Positions 1-8,637 are shown, counted from the first letter of the stretch. The stretch is DNA of 64,000 nucleotides from CAMDPA01 sp964574325 (GCA_964574325.1 CAZNMY010000006.1:1-64000); one strand, 5' to 3'. A program made the numbers and translations. The notes: a model not told the origin generated them from the sequence alone.

Positions 1-2
1 GC

Positions 3-1841
3 ATCCGTGAAGCACAGGACAAGGTTCGCCGCGGCGGCGCCGTCGCGCTCGCCATGCTGAAGCAGGCCGCCGCGAACGAGTGGAAGGTTCCGGTCGCCGA
101 GATCAAGGCCGAGAAGGGCGTGCTGTCGCATGCTTCGGGCAAGCGCACGACCTACGGCAAGCTCGCCGCCGCAGCAGCCAAGCTGCCGGTTCCAGATCCC
201 AAGAGCATGAAGCTCAAGGATCCCAAGACCTGGACGATCGCGGGCAAGCCTCTTGCCCGGCTCGATACCGCCGACAAGCTCACCGGCAAGCAGCTCTACA
301 CGACCGATCTCAAGCTGCCGGGGATGCTGAATGCGGCGATCATCGATGCGCCCGTGTTCAAGACCAAGGTGAAGAGCTTCGACGATTCGAAGGCCAAGGG
401 CATGCCCGGGGTCAAGAAGGTCGTGAAGGTCGGCGACACGGGCGTCGCCGTCATCGCGGATACGTGGTGGCATGCGAAGAAGGCGCTCGACGCCGTCAAG
501 ATCACCTACGAGGACACGCCGAGCGCCAAGCTGCAGCAGGCCGACATCGTCAAGGCTTTGCAGGAGGGCCTGACCAGCTCGACGGGCGTGTTCGTCGGCA
601 ACAAGCAGGGTGACGCTGCGAAGGCGATGGAGGGCGCGGCCAGGAAGGTCGAGTTCACCTACACCACGCAGTACGTCAATCACGCCACCATGGAGCCGAT
701 GAGTTCGATCGCGCGCTACACGCCCGACAAGCTCGAAGTGTGGGTCGGCACGCAGAACGGTCAGGCGGCTCACGCCGCTGCTGCCGGCGCCGTCGGCCTG
801 CCGCTCGACAAGGTCGAGGTCTATAAGCAGTTGCTGGGTGGCGGTAAGGGCCGTCGCGCCCAGGTCGACTATGTCCAGCAGTCCGCGCGGATCGCCAAGG
901 AGATGCCGGGCGTTCCGGTGAAGCTGATCTGGTCGCGCGAAGAGGACATGCGGCAGGGCCGCTTCCGGCCGATCGGCGTCTGCCGGATGACGGCTGGCCT
1001 CGACGCCAACGGCGACATTCAGGCGTTGCACGTCAAGATCGCAGCACCTTCGATCCTGACCTCGGTCCGGCCGGCGGCGCTCGGCAAGGACGGCTCCGAT
1101 CCGACGGCATTCCAGGGATGGTTCGCCGGCGGCACGGAGAGCCCGTTCGGCTACATGGCGATCCCGAACATCCAGGTCGAGCACGCGATGCGTAACACGC
1201 ACGTGCCGGTCTCGTTCTGGCGGGGCGTGAACTGCAACCAGAACGCCATGTTCACGGAGTGCTTCATCGAGGAAGTGGCGAAGGCGGCCGGCAAGGACCC
1301 GATCGAGTATCGCCGTAAGCTGATGGCCAAGAACCCGAAGCATCTCGGCATCTTCAACGCCGTCATCGAGAAGGCCGACGTCAAGAAGCCCCTCGCCGCC
1401 GGCCGTCATCGCGGCGTCGCGGTGTTCTCCGGCTACGGCAGCTACTGCGCCGCCGTGGCAGAAGTCTCGGTCAGTGATCGCGGCCGCGCCAAGGTGCACC
1501 GTCTCGTGGTCGGCACGAATTGCGGTCACGTTGCCAACCCCGATCAGGTCCGGGCGCAGATCGAAGGATCTGTAGCCTATGGCCTCGGCGCGCTGTTCCA
1601 CCAGGAGAACACGGTCAAGGACGGGCAGATGGTGCAGACCAACTTCGACACGTTCCCGAGCCTGCTGCTGGACGAAATGCCCCACATCGAGTCCGTGCTG
1701 GCGCCGACCTATGACTTCTGGGGCGGCGTGGGCGAGCCCACGATCATGGTGGCTGCACCTGCCGTGCTGAACGCCATCTTCCACGCTACGGGCAAGATGC
1801 CGCGTGAAATGCCGCTCAAGAGCCGCAATCTGCGCGCCTGA
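3..1841 (+). CDS. Molybdenum hydroxylase large subunit, IorB-like (5' end cut by window edge)
   Basis: The reading frame is already open at the first complete codon (base 3), so the N-terminus lies outside the window; about 612 residues are visible. Motifs fit the isoquinoline 1-oxidoreductase beta (IorB) branch of the xanthine dehydrogenase family: NHATMEPM, SREEDMRQGRFRP in the middle, SFWRGVNCNQNA, and a C-terminal GVGEPT with the glutamate that activates substrate in this family. Such subunits bind molybdopterin-cytosine dinucleotide and hydroxylate N-heterocycles or oxidise aldehydes, usually in the periplasm, with a separate 2Fe-2S IorA subunit not seen here. One oddity is GGGKGRR where relatives usually have GGGFGRR. 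The family call is firm, the substrate unknown. Confidence 0.85.
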   Translation: MREAQDKVRRGGAVALAMLKQAAANEWKVPVAEIKAEKGVLSHASGKRTTYGKLAAAAAKLPVPDPKSMKLKDPKTWTIAGKPLARLDTADKLTGKQLYTTDLKLPGMLNAAIIDAPVFKTKVKSFDDSKAKGMPGVKKVVKVGDTGVAVIADTWWHAKKALDAVKITYEDTPSAKLQQADIVKALQEGLTSSTGVFVGNKQGDAAKAMEGAARKVEFTYTTQYVNHATMEPMSSIARYTPDKLEVWVGTQNGQAAHAAAAGAVGLPLDKVEVYKQLLGGGKGRRAQVDYVQQSARIAKEMPGVPVKLIWSREEDMRQGRFRPIGVCRMTAGLDANGDIQALHVKIAAPSILTSVRPAALGKDGSDPTAFQGWFAGGTESPFGYMAIPNIQVEHAMRNTHVPVSFWRGVNCNQNAMFTECFIEEVAKAAGKDPIEYRRKLMAKNPKHLGIFNAVIEKADVKKPLAAGRHRGVAVFSGYGSYCAAVAEVSVSDRGRAKVHRLVVGTNCGHVANPDQVRAQIEGSVAYGLGALFHQENTVKDGQMVQTNFDTFPSLLLDEMPHIESVLAPTYDFWGGVGEPTIMVAAPAVLNAIFHATGKMPREMPLKSRNLRA

Positions 1842-1851
1842 TCCAAGCTGA

Positions 1852-1887
1852 AACGGCGCCGAGGGGCAACAGCCTCCCGGCGCCGTT
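1852..1887 (+). terminator. Rho-independent terminator-like hairpin
   Basis: AACGGCGCC (1852-1860) pairs perfectly with GGCGCCGTT (1879-1887) and is followed by ATTCTTTA. It lies 11 bases after the stop of the IorB-like gene, so it plausibly ends that transcript before the soxYZ unit. Confidence 0.6.
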
Positions 1888-2056
1888 ATTCTTTACGGCG
1901 GCTTCGGTTTCCCCAAGCTCGTCGAGGCGCACGCCGACGGCGAAGCGGATCGCCTATACGCTATGCCGGCGATTGACGTAGCGAGCCGCGCGCCCCATCT
2001 CTCGACCGACACACTTCAGCCCGTGAACGATCAGCCTGTGACGGAGGTCCCCCATC

Positions 2057-2542
2057 GTGACGCAGCGCACGTTCAGCGAAGCATCCCGCCGCGACGTCAT
2101 TGCAGGTGGCGCCGCCATGGTGGTCGCACCTGTCCTCGGCGCGGTGCCGGCCCTCGCAACCCCGGAAGAAATGGCCGACGAGCTCAAGAAGGTCATCGGC
2201 AAGGCCCCGCTGAATAAGGGACGCGTCAAGGTCTCGCTGCCGGAACTCACGGAGAACGGCAACTCCACGTCGCTCGCCATCAGCGTCGACAGTCCGATGA
2301 CCGCCGCAGATCACGTGCGCGCGATCCACATCTTCTCCGAGAAGAATCCGGTGCCTTACATCGCCCGTTTCGGGATCGGCCCCAAGGCCGGAAAGGCGCA
2401 GGTCGCGACATCGATCCGCGTCGCCGACAGCCAGACGATAACGGTCGTGGCCGAAATGAACGACGGGTCGTTCTGGTCCGGGCAAGGGACTACGGAAGTG
2501 ACGACGCCGGCCTGCATCGACGACAGCGACCGGCCGCGATGA
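2057..2542 (+). CDS. soxY: Thiosulfate oxidation carrier protein SoxY (atypical C-terminus)
   Basis: This 161-residue protein has a twin-arginine leader (SRRDVIAGG, then a hydrophobic run to about residue 33), as expected for SoxY, which is exported by Tat and carries sulfur intermediates on a C-terminal cysteine in the periplasm. The start is GTG at 2057, set by GGAGG at 2043-2047. The gene for SoxZ, its obligate partner, follows. In canonical SoxY the chain ends in a GGCGG-type swinging arm. Here it ends TTPACIDDSDRPR, with one cysteine nine residues from the end and no glycine arm. No soxXAB or soxCD is visible, so this may be a stand-alone SoxYZ carrier rather than part of a full Sox system. 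Confidence 0.85.
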   Translation: MTQRTFSEASRRDVIAGGAAMVVAPVLGAVPALATPEEMADELKKVIGKAPLNKGRVKVSLPELTENGNSTSLAISVDSPMTAADHVRAIHIFSEKNPVPYIARFGIGPKAGKAQVATSIRVADSQTITVVAEMNDGSFWSGQGTTEVTTPACIDDSDRPR

Positions 2543-2616
2543 GTGAGGGGCGGCGGGGTGCCGCGCGACCTCCGTGTGAACCGAGCCTCGAGCTTTTTCA
2601 GAATTGAGAACCCGAT

Positions 2617-2940
2617 ATGTCGCTTCCCAGCCGCATCGTGATGCCCCAGACCGCGAAGAAGGGTCAGGCGGTCGAGGTCAAGACGATCATCCAGCATCCG
2701 ATGGAGACCGGATACCGGCGCGACCACCGCGGCGCAGTGATCCCGCGCGATATCATCAAGTCCGTCAAAGTGACCTACGCCGGGGCCGAAGTCTTCACCG
2801 TCGAGGCGACACAGGGGATCGCAGCCAATCCCTATTTCGCGTTCCATCTTCAAGCGAGCGAGACCGGCGACGTGGTGTTCACCTGGACCGATGAGAAGGG
2901 CGGCGTAACCAGGGAAACGCGCAAGCTTACGGTGAAGTGA
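2617..2940 (+). CDS. soxZ: Thiosulfate oxidation carrier complex protein SoxZ
   Basis: This 107-residue protein has the size and pattern of SoxZ: an Ig-like beta fold with QTAKKGQAVEVKTIIQHPMETG near the start and ANPYFAFHLQASETGDVVFTWTDEKG near the end. SoxZ forms a heterodimer with SoxY and presents its sulfur-loaded cysteine to partner enzymes. There is no leader; SoxZ is normally carried out of the cell by SoxY through Tat. It lies 74 bases after soxY and its stop abuts the next gene, so a soxYZ-led operon is likely. Confidence 0.9.
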   Translation: MSLPSRIVMPQTAKKGQAVEVKTIIQHPMETGYRRDHRGAVIPRDIIKSVKVTYAGAEVFTVEATQGIAANPYFAFHLQASETGDVVFTWTDEKGGVTRETRKLTVK

Positions 2941-3312
2941 TTGGAAACCAGGATCTATCTCGCGCTGGCGGCTTCACTCGGTGCCGCCGGCGTGATGCTT
3001 CTGGCGGCCGGCAGCCATGCCGCTCCGGGCAATGCGACGCTTGCTGGCCAGATGCTGCTGTTTCATGCCTCCGCGTCGATGGCGGCCGTGCTCGCGCGCG
3101 AGGCCGGGCATCTGCACACGATGGCCGGACGCGTCGCGATCATCACGCTTTTCACCGGCGTCATCGTATTCAGCGCCGATCTCACGATGCGCGGGTTCGG
3201 GTATGGCCGTCTCTTCCCCATGGCAGCGCCGGCCGGTGGAACGCTCACCATCGCTGGATGGATCGCGCTGGCGGCGGCTGCGGCGATGGCGCCGGGACGG
3301 AAGCGAACCTGA
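2941..3312 (+). CDS. DUF423-family small membrane protein
   Basis: The TTG start follows the soxZ stop with no gap, implying translational coupling. The 123 residues form about four hydrophobic segments (residues 5-27, 38-50, 62-80 and 97-117). The ending PAGGTLTIAGWIALA matches the conserved C-terminal pattern of DUF423 (YgdD) inner-membrane proteins, whose function is unknown. Its coupling to soxZ suggests co-expression with the sulfur carrier, but no mechanism can be read from the sequence. Confidence 0.7.
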   Translation: METRIYLALAASLGAAGVMLLAAGSHAAPGNATLAGQMLLFHASASMAAVLAREAGHLHTMAGRVAIITLFTGVIVFSADLTMRGFGYGRLFPMAAPAGGTLTIAGWIALAAAAAMAPGRKRT

Positions 3313-3367
3313 AGGCGCAGGCCGTGTTATCTTCGTCCGGCACAGTCCTCATCCCGCGCGGTGCCAC

Positions 3368-3751
3368 GTGCTGAAGCGGTCTCTTCTCATTCTCGTCGGT
3401 CTCGTGTCGACGGCGCTCGCCATCGCAGGCGCTATCCTGCCGGGGCTGCCCACCACGCCGTTTCTGCTGGTGGCCCTTTGGGCATTCGCGCGGTCGAGCG
3501 GCATCCTTTATCGATGGCTGCATCGCATTCCCCTGCTGCGGCATGCGCTCGTGGAAGCGCAACGGTTCGAGGAACGGCGCGCGATACGCATGCCGATCAA
3601 GCTCGTCGCGGTCGGCTTCTCGTGGGGCTCGGTGCTTCTCATGTGGGCGACAACGGGCCTGGCGCGACCGATCCTTCTCGGCATGGTCGCGGCGGCGGCA
3701 GTGAGCGCGACCGCGTTCATGCTGTGGATTCCCACCGATCGATCGCAATGA
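3368..3751 (+). CDS. YbaN/DUF454-family inner-membrane protein
   Basis: I place the start at GTG 3368, because the reading frame upstream is arginine-rich, non-protein-like sequence overlapping the previous gene. The resulting 127-residue protein begins LKRSLLILVGLVS and contains AGAILPGLPTTPFLLVALWAFARSS, the hallmark of DUF454 (YbaN) proteins. Three hydrophobic spans are evident (about residues 5-40, 75-92 and 97-120). Its function is unknown. It follows the DUF423 gene by 55 bases on the same strand and is probably the last gene of the soxYZ unit; it converges on the RTX gene 43 bases downstream. Confidence 0.75.
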   Translation: MLKRSLLILVGLVSTALAIAGAILPGLPTTPFLLVALWAFARSSGILYRWLHRIPLLRHALVEAQRFEERRAIRMPIKLVAVGFSWGSVLLMWATTGLARPILLGMVAAAAVSATAFMLWIPTDRSQ

Positions 3752-3794
3752 GGTGGCGGGTGCTGAAGACACCCACCACCCACACCGGTTCGTA

Positions 3795-4802
3795 TCATGC
3801 CGTCTGGAACACCTGGATCTCGGTGTCGATCGCGACGCTGATGCCGGTCTGGTCGCCGGAGGCATCGACGTAGTTCCAGGTGCGGGTGCGTTCGCCGTTC
3901 TGGTCGGGATTGGACAGTGCGCCCTGGGTCCAGTGACCACCAGAGAACTGGCTGTTGAAGTCCGACAGATAGAGCCTGTCGCCGGCCTCGCCGATGATGC
4001 GCATCTGATCGGTGTCGGAGATGGCATCGACGGCCCCGGCGCTCAGACGCAGCGTCTGGTCGCTGCTGGCGGTGAGATCGATTTTCTCGATGCCATCCAT
4101 CCAGCTCGATGAAATCGTGACGTCGGTCGCGTCGCGCAACACGAGCCGGTCGGAGCCTGAACCGCCATCGACGAAGCCGCCGGCCGCTCGGAACGCCGCA
4201 GCGTCGCCGATCGATATCACGTCGTTGTCGGCTCCCGCATAGACCTTGTCGCCGCCGCCGAGCACGGTGATGTCGTCATAACCCGCGCCGCCGTACAGGT
4301 AGTCCCGCGTGTTGCCGGCGCCGTCGATCAGGGTGTCGTTGCCCGCGCCACCCATCAGCGTATCCGAGCCGGTGCCTCCGTCGAGGAAGTCGTTGCCGTC
4401 GCCGCCATCGAGGTAGTCGGTCCCCGAGCCGCCGAACAGATCGTCGCCGCCCTTGCCGCCGGAGAGGCGGTCGTTGTCGGCCCCACCATAGAGGCGGTCG
4501 TTGCCGTCGCCGCCGAAGAGACTGTCGTCGCCTTCCTCGCCCTTCAGCAGGTCGTCGCCCAGATCGCCGTACAGCTTGTCATGGTCGAGACCGCCTTCGA
4601 TCGTGTCGTTGCCCCAGCCACCATCGATGGTGTCGTTACCCTGGCCGCCTTTGATCACGTTGTCGGCGATGTTGCCCTTGACGGTGTCGTTTCCGCCGCC
4701 GGCATTGTAGTTGTCCGCAACATCCCAGAGGGGCTGCGAGCCCATGTCGAATACGTCGCGATCCGAGGTGCCGTTCTTCGTCTTTCCATTGTTCCAGGCC
4801 AT
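3795..4802 (-). CDS. RTX (hemolysin-type calcium-binding repeat) protein
   Basis: The start is the ATG at 4802, behind CAAGGAC. The 335 residues carry about ten glycine/aspartate nonapeptides of the GGxGxDxLx type between roughly residues 35 and 185 (for example GGQGNDTID, GGDGNDRLY, GGAGNDTLI). These fold into a calcium-loaded parallel beta-roll. A C-terminal 110-residue domain follows (WMDGIEKIDLTASSDQTLRL, later SDFNSQFSGGHWTQGA). There is no N-terminal signal peptide, as expected for RTX proteins exported by type I secretion with a C-terminal signal. No ABC/MFP secretion genes lie nearby and no enzymatic domain is recognisable, so the role (adhesin, surface layer, other) is open. Confidence 0.85.
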   Translation of the reverse strand: MAWNNGKTKNGTSDRDVFDMGSQPLWDVADNYNAGGGNDTVKGNIADNVIKGGQGNDTIDGGWGNDTIEGGLDHDKLYGDLGDDLLKGEEGDDSLFGGDGNDRLYGGADNDRLSGGKGGDDLFGGSGTDYLDGGDGNDFLDGGTGSDTLMGGAGNDTLIDGAGNTRDYLYGGAGYDDITVLGGGDKVYAGADNDVISIGDAAAFRAAGGFVDGGSGSDRLVLRDATDVTISSSWMDGIEKIDLTASSDQTLRLSAGAVDAISDTDQMRIIGEAGDRLYLSDFNSQFSGGHWTQGALSNPDQNGERTRTWNYVDASGDQTGISVAIDTEIQVFQTA

Positions 4803-4957
4803 TGTCCTTGCTCCATCGTTTGGCCGAAGCCGTTGTCGATGGAGCGAAGATCGCAGTTCGTCGGCGCTTCTTCTGTGCTGGGCAGCACAGGTATCGAACA
4901 TGTGCAGAGACTTGATCGAGCGCGGTGCGATCCGCTCTCGACCAGGTGTCGTCTCGA

Positions 4958-7339
4958 TCAGCCGCGGCGCGCGGCGACGATCGCAGACCAGATCTTGTGC
5001 GGCGTGCACGGCATTTCCAAGTCGCGGACGCCGAGGTCCCAGGTCGCATCGAGGATCGAGTTGACGACCGCGGACAGCGCAGGCGTGGTGCCACCCTCGC
5101 CGCCGGCCTTGATACCTAGCGGATTGGTGGGCGACAGCACCTCGACGATCTCGGTCTCGAACGACGGCAGGTTGTCGGTGCGCGGCATTCCGTAATCCAT
5201 CAGCGAGCCCATCAATGGCTGGCCGCTGTCGGGATCGATGTGACACAGCTCCCACAGCGCCTGACCGACGCCTTGCGCGATGCCGCCGTGCGTCTGCCCG
5301 TGCACGATCAGCGGATTGATGCAGCGGCCGACGTCGTCGACGGCGGCGTAGCGTGTGATGTCGATCCAGCCTGTTTCCGGATCGACCTCGACTTCGCAGA
5401 CCGCGCAGCCGTTCGGAAACACGGGATCGTGCATCTCGTTGTCGGTCCGCACCTTCAATTGCGGAAGACCGCGCGCCTCCGCCTCGCGCGCAAGTTCGAG
5501 CAGATTGAACGTGACGTTGCTGTGTGGCGACGACAGGCGGCCGGCGGACCATTCGACCTCGTCGGGTTTGCAGTCGAGCAGCGGTGCTGCCATCTCCTTC
5601 GCCTTGGCGACGAGTTGCGGCACGCCGACCGACAACACGGTCGCTGCATGACGCATCGAGCGGCCGGAATGCGAGCCGCCGCCGAGCGAGACGATGTCGG
5701 TATCGCCGAGCACGATCTGCACGGCATCGAAGGGCAGCCCCATCAGGTCGGCCGCGACCTGCGCGAAGCTCGTCTCGTGGCCCTGGCCCGACGGCTGCGT
5801 GCCGATCACGACGTCGACGCCGGCCGGCTTGACGATGATGTCGGTGCGCTCGCGCGGCGAACCGATCGAGCTTTCGACGTAGGGCGTGACGCTGATGCCG
5901 GCGAGCTTGCCGCGCTTCTTCGCTTCCTGTTTGCGCGCCGCGAAGCCCGCATAGTCGGAGATGCGCAGCGCGAGATCGAGGTTCGACTCGTAAGTGCCGC
6001 TGTCGTATTCCGCGCCGACCGCGTTCATGTACGGGAAGCGATCTTTGCCGACGAGGTTCTTGCGGCGCAGCTCGATGCGATCGAAGCCCAGTTCGCGGGC
6101 GCATTTGTCGATCAGGCGCTCGATCGCGTAGTTGACCTCGGGGCGGCCCGATGAGCGGTAGGCGTTGGTCGGCATGGTGTTGGTGAACACCGCGCGGGCG
6201 CGCAGGCAGGCGGCGGGAATGTCGTAGGAGCCGGTGATGAGGCCAGCACCCTTGCCCAGCGGCGACAGCGACACCGCGCGTGCGCCGACGTTGGAGACGT
6301 TGTCGGCGCGCATCGCGAGGAAGCGGCCGTCCTTGGTCAGCGCCATTTCCACTGAAGTCGCTAGGTCGCGGCCCTGGTAGTCGGAGAGGAACGCTTCGGA
6401 GCGCGTCGACGTGTACTTCACGGGGCGTCCGACCTTCTTCGACGCCCATGCGACGAGGCCGAACTCGACATAGCAGCGATTGCGCGCGCCGAAGTTGCCG
6501 CCGACGTCGTAGGACAGCACGCGCACGTCTTCCTGCTTGACGCCGAGCACCGCCGCGATCTCGGCCTTCTGGCGCACTGCACCGCCCGATCCGGCGTAGA
6601 CCGTGTAGCGGTTGGTTTTCGGATCGAAGTGGCCGAGGGCTGCGCGCGGCTCCATCGTCACCGCCGTGACGCGTGGAATGTCGATCTTCATGGAGACGAC
6701 GTGGTCGGCTTTCGCGAACGCCTGATTGGTCGCCTGCGCATCGCCGAACCACGTCTCGATGAAGCAGTTGTCCGGCACCTCGTCCCACACCGAGGGTGCG
6801 CCGGGTTCGATCGCTTTCAAGGTCTTCGAGACCCAGGGCAGTTCCTCCCACGTGACCTCGACCGCCTCGGCGGCATCGAGCGCGCGCTCCAGCGTGTCGG
6901 CGACGACCATGGCGACAGCTTCGCCCGCGTGACGGGCCTTGTCGGCCGGCAGCAGCACGTGCGGGCCGATGAACGGGTTCCTGTCGCCATCGGGGCCGGT
7001 CAGCTTCATGTCGAACTTGGTCTTGGGCAAGGGATCGTGCGGGATCGGCTCGAGCTTGTCGGCGGCGCAGTCCGCGCCCGTCAGTACCGCGTGAACGCCC
7101 GGCATCGCGAGTGCGGCGGACTTGTCGATGCCGACGATGCGGGCGTGCGGATGGGGCGAGCGGATCATCGCCGCGTAGGCTTGGCCGTCGAGCGAGAAGT
7201 CGTCGCTGAAGCGGCCCTTGCCGGTCAGGAGGCGAATATCCTCCTTGCGGCGCACCGGCTGGCCGACGGTTTTCAGCATCGTCGTGATTTCGGGGGGCCC
7301 GGACTTGGAAGTCTCGTACTTGGTGTCGTGCTTGGTCAT
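4958..7339 (-). CDS. Molybdenum hydroxylase large subunit, CoxL/CutL-like
   Basis: The start is the ATG at 7339 (MTKHDTKYE), giving 793 residues, the usual size for CO-dehydrogenase/aldehyde-oxidase large subunits. Visible family landmarks are VGQPVRRKED near the N-terminus, GGNFGAR (about residue 280), AYRSSGRPE (about 393), GTQPSGQGHET (about 515) and GEGGTTP with the catalytic glutamate at about 748. True form I CO dehydrogenase carries AYRCSFR; the AYRSSGR seen here argues against CO oxidation and for hydroxylation of an organic substrate. The matching 2Fe-2S and FAD subunits are probably those at 12482-13774 on the other strand, an unusual separation of about 5 kb. Confidence 0.9.
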   Translation of the reverse strand: MTKHDTKYETSKSGPPEITTMLKTVGQPVRRKEDIRLLTGKGRFSDDFSLDGQAYAAMIRSPHPHARIVGIDKSAALAMPGVHAVLTGADCAADKLEPIPHDPLPKTKFDMKLTGPDGDRNPFIGPHVLLPADKARHAGEAVAMVVADTLERALDAAEAVEVTWEELPWVSKTLKAIEPGAPSVWDEVPDNCFIETWFGDAQATNQAFAKADHVVSMKIDIPRVTAVTMEPRAALGHFDPKTNRYTVYAGSGGAVRQKAEIAAVLGVKQEDVRVLSYDVGGNFGARNRCYVEFGLVAWASKKVGRPVKYTSTRSEAFLSDYQGRDLATSVEMALTKDGRFLAMRADNVSNVGARAVSLSPLGKGAGLITGSYDIPAACLRARAVFTNTMPTNAYRSSGRPEVNYAIERLIDKCARELGFDRIELRRKNLVGKDRFPYMNAVGAEYDSGTYESNLDLALRISDYAGFAARKQEAKKRGKLAGISVTPYVESSIGSPRERTDIIVKPAGVDVVIGTQPSGQGHETSFAQVAADLMGLPFDAVQIVLGDTDIVSLGGGSHSGRSMRHAATVLSVGVPQLVAKAKEMAAPLLDCKPDEVEWSAGRLSSPHSNVTFNLLELAREAEARGLPQLKVRTDNEMHDPVFPNGCAVCEVEVDPETGWIDITRYAAVDDVGRCINPLIVHGQTHGGIAQGVGQALWELCHIDPDSGQPLMGSLMDYGMPRTDNLPSFETEIVEVLSPTNPLGIKAGGEGGTTPALSAVVNSILDATWDLGVRDLEMPCTPHKIWSAIVAARRG

Positions 7340-7438
7340 GGGGAATTGTATGTCCAGCGGTCGATTGCAGGTGGTGGAGGGTTGCCCCTCCTCTAGCATC
7401 GACCGGGCGGGGATGACAGGGAGGCGCGCGCGGTGATA

Positions 7439-7465
7439 GGGGTCAGACCCTGCGGGTCTGACCCC
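7439..7465. repeat. Dispersed palindromic repeat, copy 1
   Basis: Perfect 12-base arms GGGGTCAGACCC and GGGTCTGACCCC are separated by TGC. The same design recurs at 7876, 15511, 19947 and 38030, always between genes, so this is a REP-like dispersed element rather than a gene-specific terminator. Confidence 0.85.
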
Positions 7466-7875
7466 TTACAATCGGGATCGCGTGGTCGCTTTGAAGGTGC
7501 CCGCAGATGGCCTGACGGCCATGCAATGAGCCTCGCCCCTTGCAACCCCGACGATGACCGCGGCCCTCGTCCCGCGATCATCAGTGCTCGGCGGTCGCTG
7601 CGCGTGCACTGAGCATCCGGACCGGGTATGGTGGCGCCGGTTGTTGATCAGCAGCAGCAGGCGGAAATGGTGGCTGGGTACCATTTTTCTGCTGCGTCCC
7701 TGAACGAGCGTCACAAAAGTGAGCCCCGGCGGCTCTCCCAGCAATCGGCATGGAAAGGCCCCGGCTCTGCGCGCTCGGACCGACGGTCCGATCGCTTGTC
7801 CGGGGACGCATGCTGATTGGCTTTTGCCGATGGGGACCAGGAGCGAACCTTAGCCGATAGCCGGGAGGGATAAAC

Positions 7876-7902
7876 GGGGTCAGCCCCTGCGGGGCGGACC
7901 CC
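7876..7902. repeat. Dispersed palindromic repeat, copy 2 (imperfect)
   Basis: GGGGTCAGCCCC, TGC, GGGGCGGACCCC: the same length and centre as copy 1, with substitutions in both arms. It lies 12 bases beyond the end of the DUF5615 gene and could act as its transcript end. Confidence 0.75.
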
Positions 7903-7913
7903 AATCACATCGC

Positions 7914-8255
7914 CTACTCGATGCACTCGATTCGATCATGGTAGACCTGAACGAGCCTATGGTTTTCGCTGAGGCGACAGATTTCGCTCCACCTGCCAGA
8001 TAGAAACGTGTGGAAGTCTCGCATCCGCATATTGCCGGCACGCAGATGGATGACGCGCGGGCCTTCGTCCGAGATTAGAACGCGGTCTGAGAAATCGGCA
8101 TCCTTGGTAACGATGGTCAAGGTGGCTTCTGCCGCATGCCGCCAGATCTGCGTGTCGGTCCACTTGGCGTCTATATCAGCGACGAACCGGCAGTCGTCAT
8201 TCGCCCAGATCGAGAAATAGCGCGGCAGGTTCACGTCGATGAGGTATCGGGCCAT
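7914..8255 (-). CDS. DUF5615 PIN-like toxin candidate
   Basis: This 113-residue protein has the DUF5615 (PIN-like, Mut7-C-related) layout: LIDVNLPRYF at the N-terminus with an early acidic residue, DAKWTDTQIWRHA, then TIVTKDADFSDR and a terminal RAGNMRMRDFHTFL. Proteins of this family are proposed nucleases acting as VapC-like toxins beside DUF433 antitoxins. Its ATG overlaps the stop of the upstream DUF433 gene by one base (TGATG), indicating coupled translation. RNase activity is inferred from the fold, not shown here. Confidence 0.8.
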   Translation of the reverse strand: MARYLIDVNLPRYFSIWANDDCRFVADIDAKWTDTQIWRHAAEATLTIVTKDADFSDRVLISDEGPRVIHLRAGNMRMRDFHTFLSGRWSEICRLSENHRLVQVYHDRIECIE

Positions 8256-8503
8256 CAGCCAGCCGTCACGACTGCATATCGGTGTTTCATCAGGCGACTG
8301 GCGAATGCCAGACAGGCTGAGATGTCATCCGCTTCAAGCATGGGATACTGTTGAACGATCTCTTCGGCGGTGTCACCCGCGCTCAGGTACCCCAGAACTG
8401 TTTCGACCGTGATCCGCATTCCCCGGATGACCGGCCTGCCGTTGCAGATGTCCGGATCGATGGTAATGCGTCCACCTTCGTGGCTCGTAGCGATCGATGG
8501 CAT
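8255..8503 (-). CDS. DUF433 antitoxin candidate
   Basis: With the ATG at 8503 (MPSIATSHEGG) the protein has 82 residues. ITIDPDICNGRPVIRGMRI followed by TVETVLGYLSAGDTAEEIV is the classic DUF433 signature, a winged or helix-turn-helix-like domain related to VapB-type antitoxins. A longer frame to 8563 adds residues without family likeness. It is the first gene of a two-gene unit with the DUF5615 gene and would autoregulate from the 8504-8637 gap, which it shares with the divergent ubiD-like gene. Confidence 0.8.
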   Translation of the reverse strand: MPSIATSHEGGRITIDPDICNGRPVIRGMRITVETVLGYLSAGDTAEEIVQQYPMLEADDISACLAFASRLMKHRYAVVTAG

Positions 8504-8637
8504 GTTGTGACCGGGCGCTGGTGAAAAAGACCTGCCAGGACACCAACTTGATCGTACTCGCATTGGTTGCCCAGCGTCGGCAACGTACTGTATGTAGCCG
8601 ATGACTTCCAGCTTACATCAGAAAGAACCGTTCCCGA

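Larger units (their letters stand above)
7340..7913. other. Gene-free interval with two palindromic repeats
   Basis: This 574-base interval separates the large molybdenum-hydroxylase gene (start at 7339) from the end of the toxin-like gene at 7914. The short open frames on both strands lack ribosome sites and domain-like composition. The only clear structures are the palindromes at 7439-7465 and 7876-7902. The promoter of the minus-strand large-subunit gene should lie just right of 7339. Confidence 0.6.

Noticed and set aside
4803..6851. Long open frame overlapping the CoxL-like gene and running into the RTX gene (over 1000 codons)
   Set aside because: Only the RTX part (3795-4802) is protein-like. 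The upstream part is arginine-rich shadow sequence of the GC-rich large-subunit gene in another frame.
4958..7339. Form I carbon monoxide dehydrogenase large subunit
   Set aside because: The diagnostic AYRCSFR motif is absent; the protein reads AYRSSGR.
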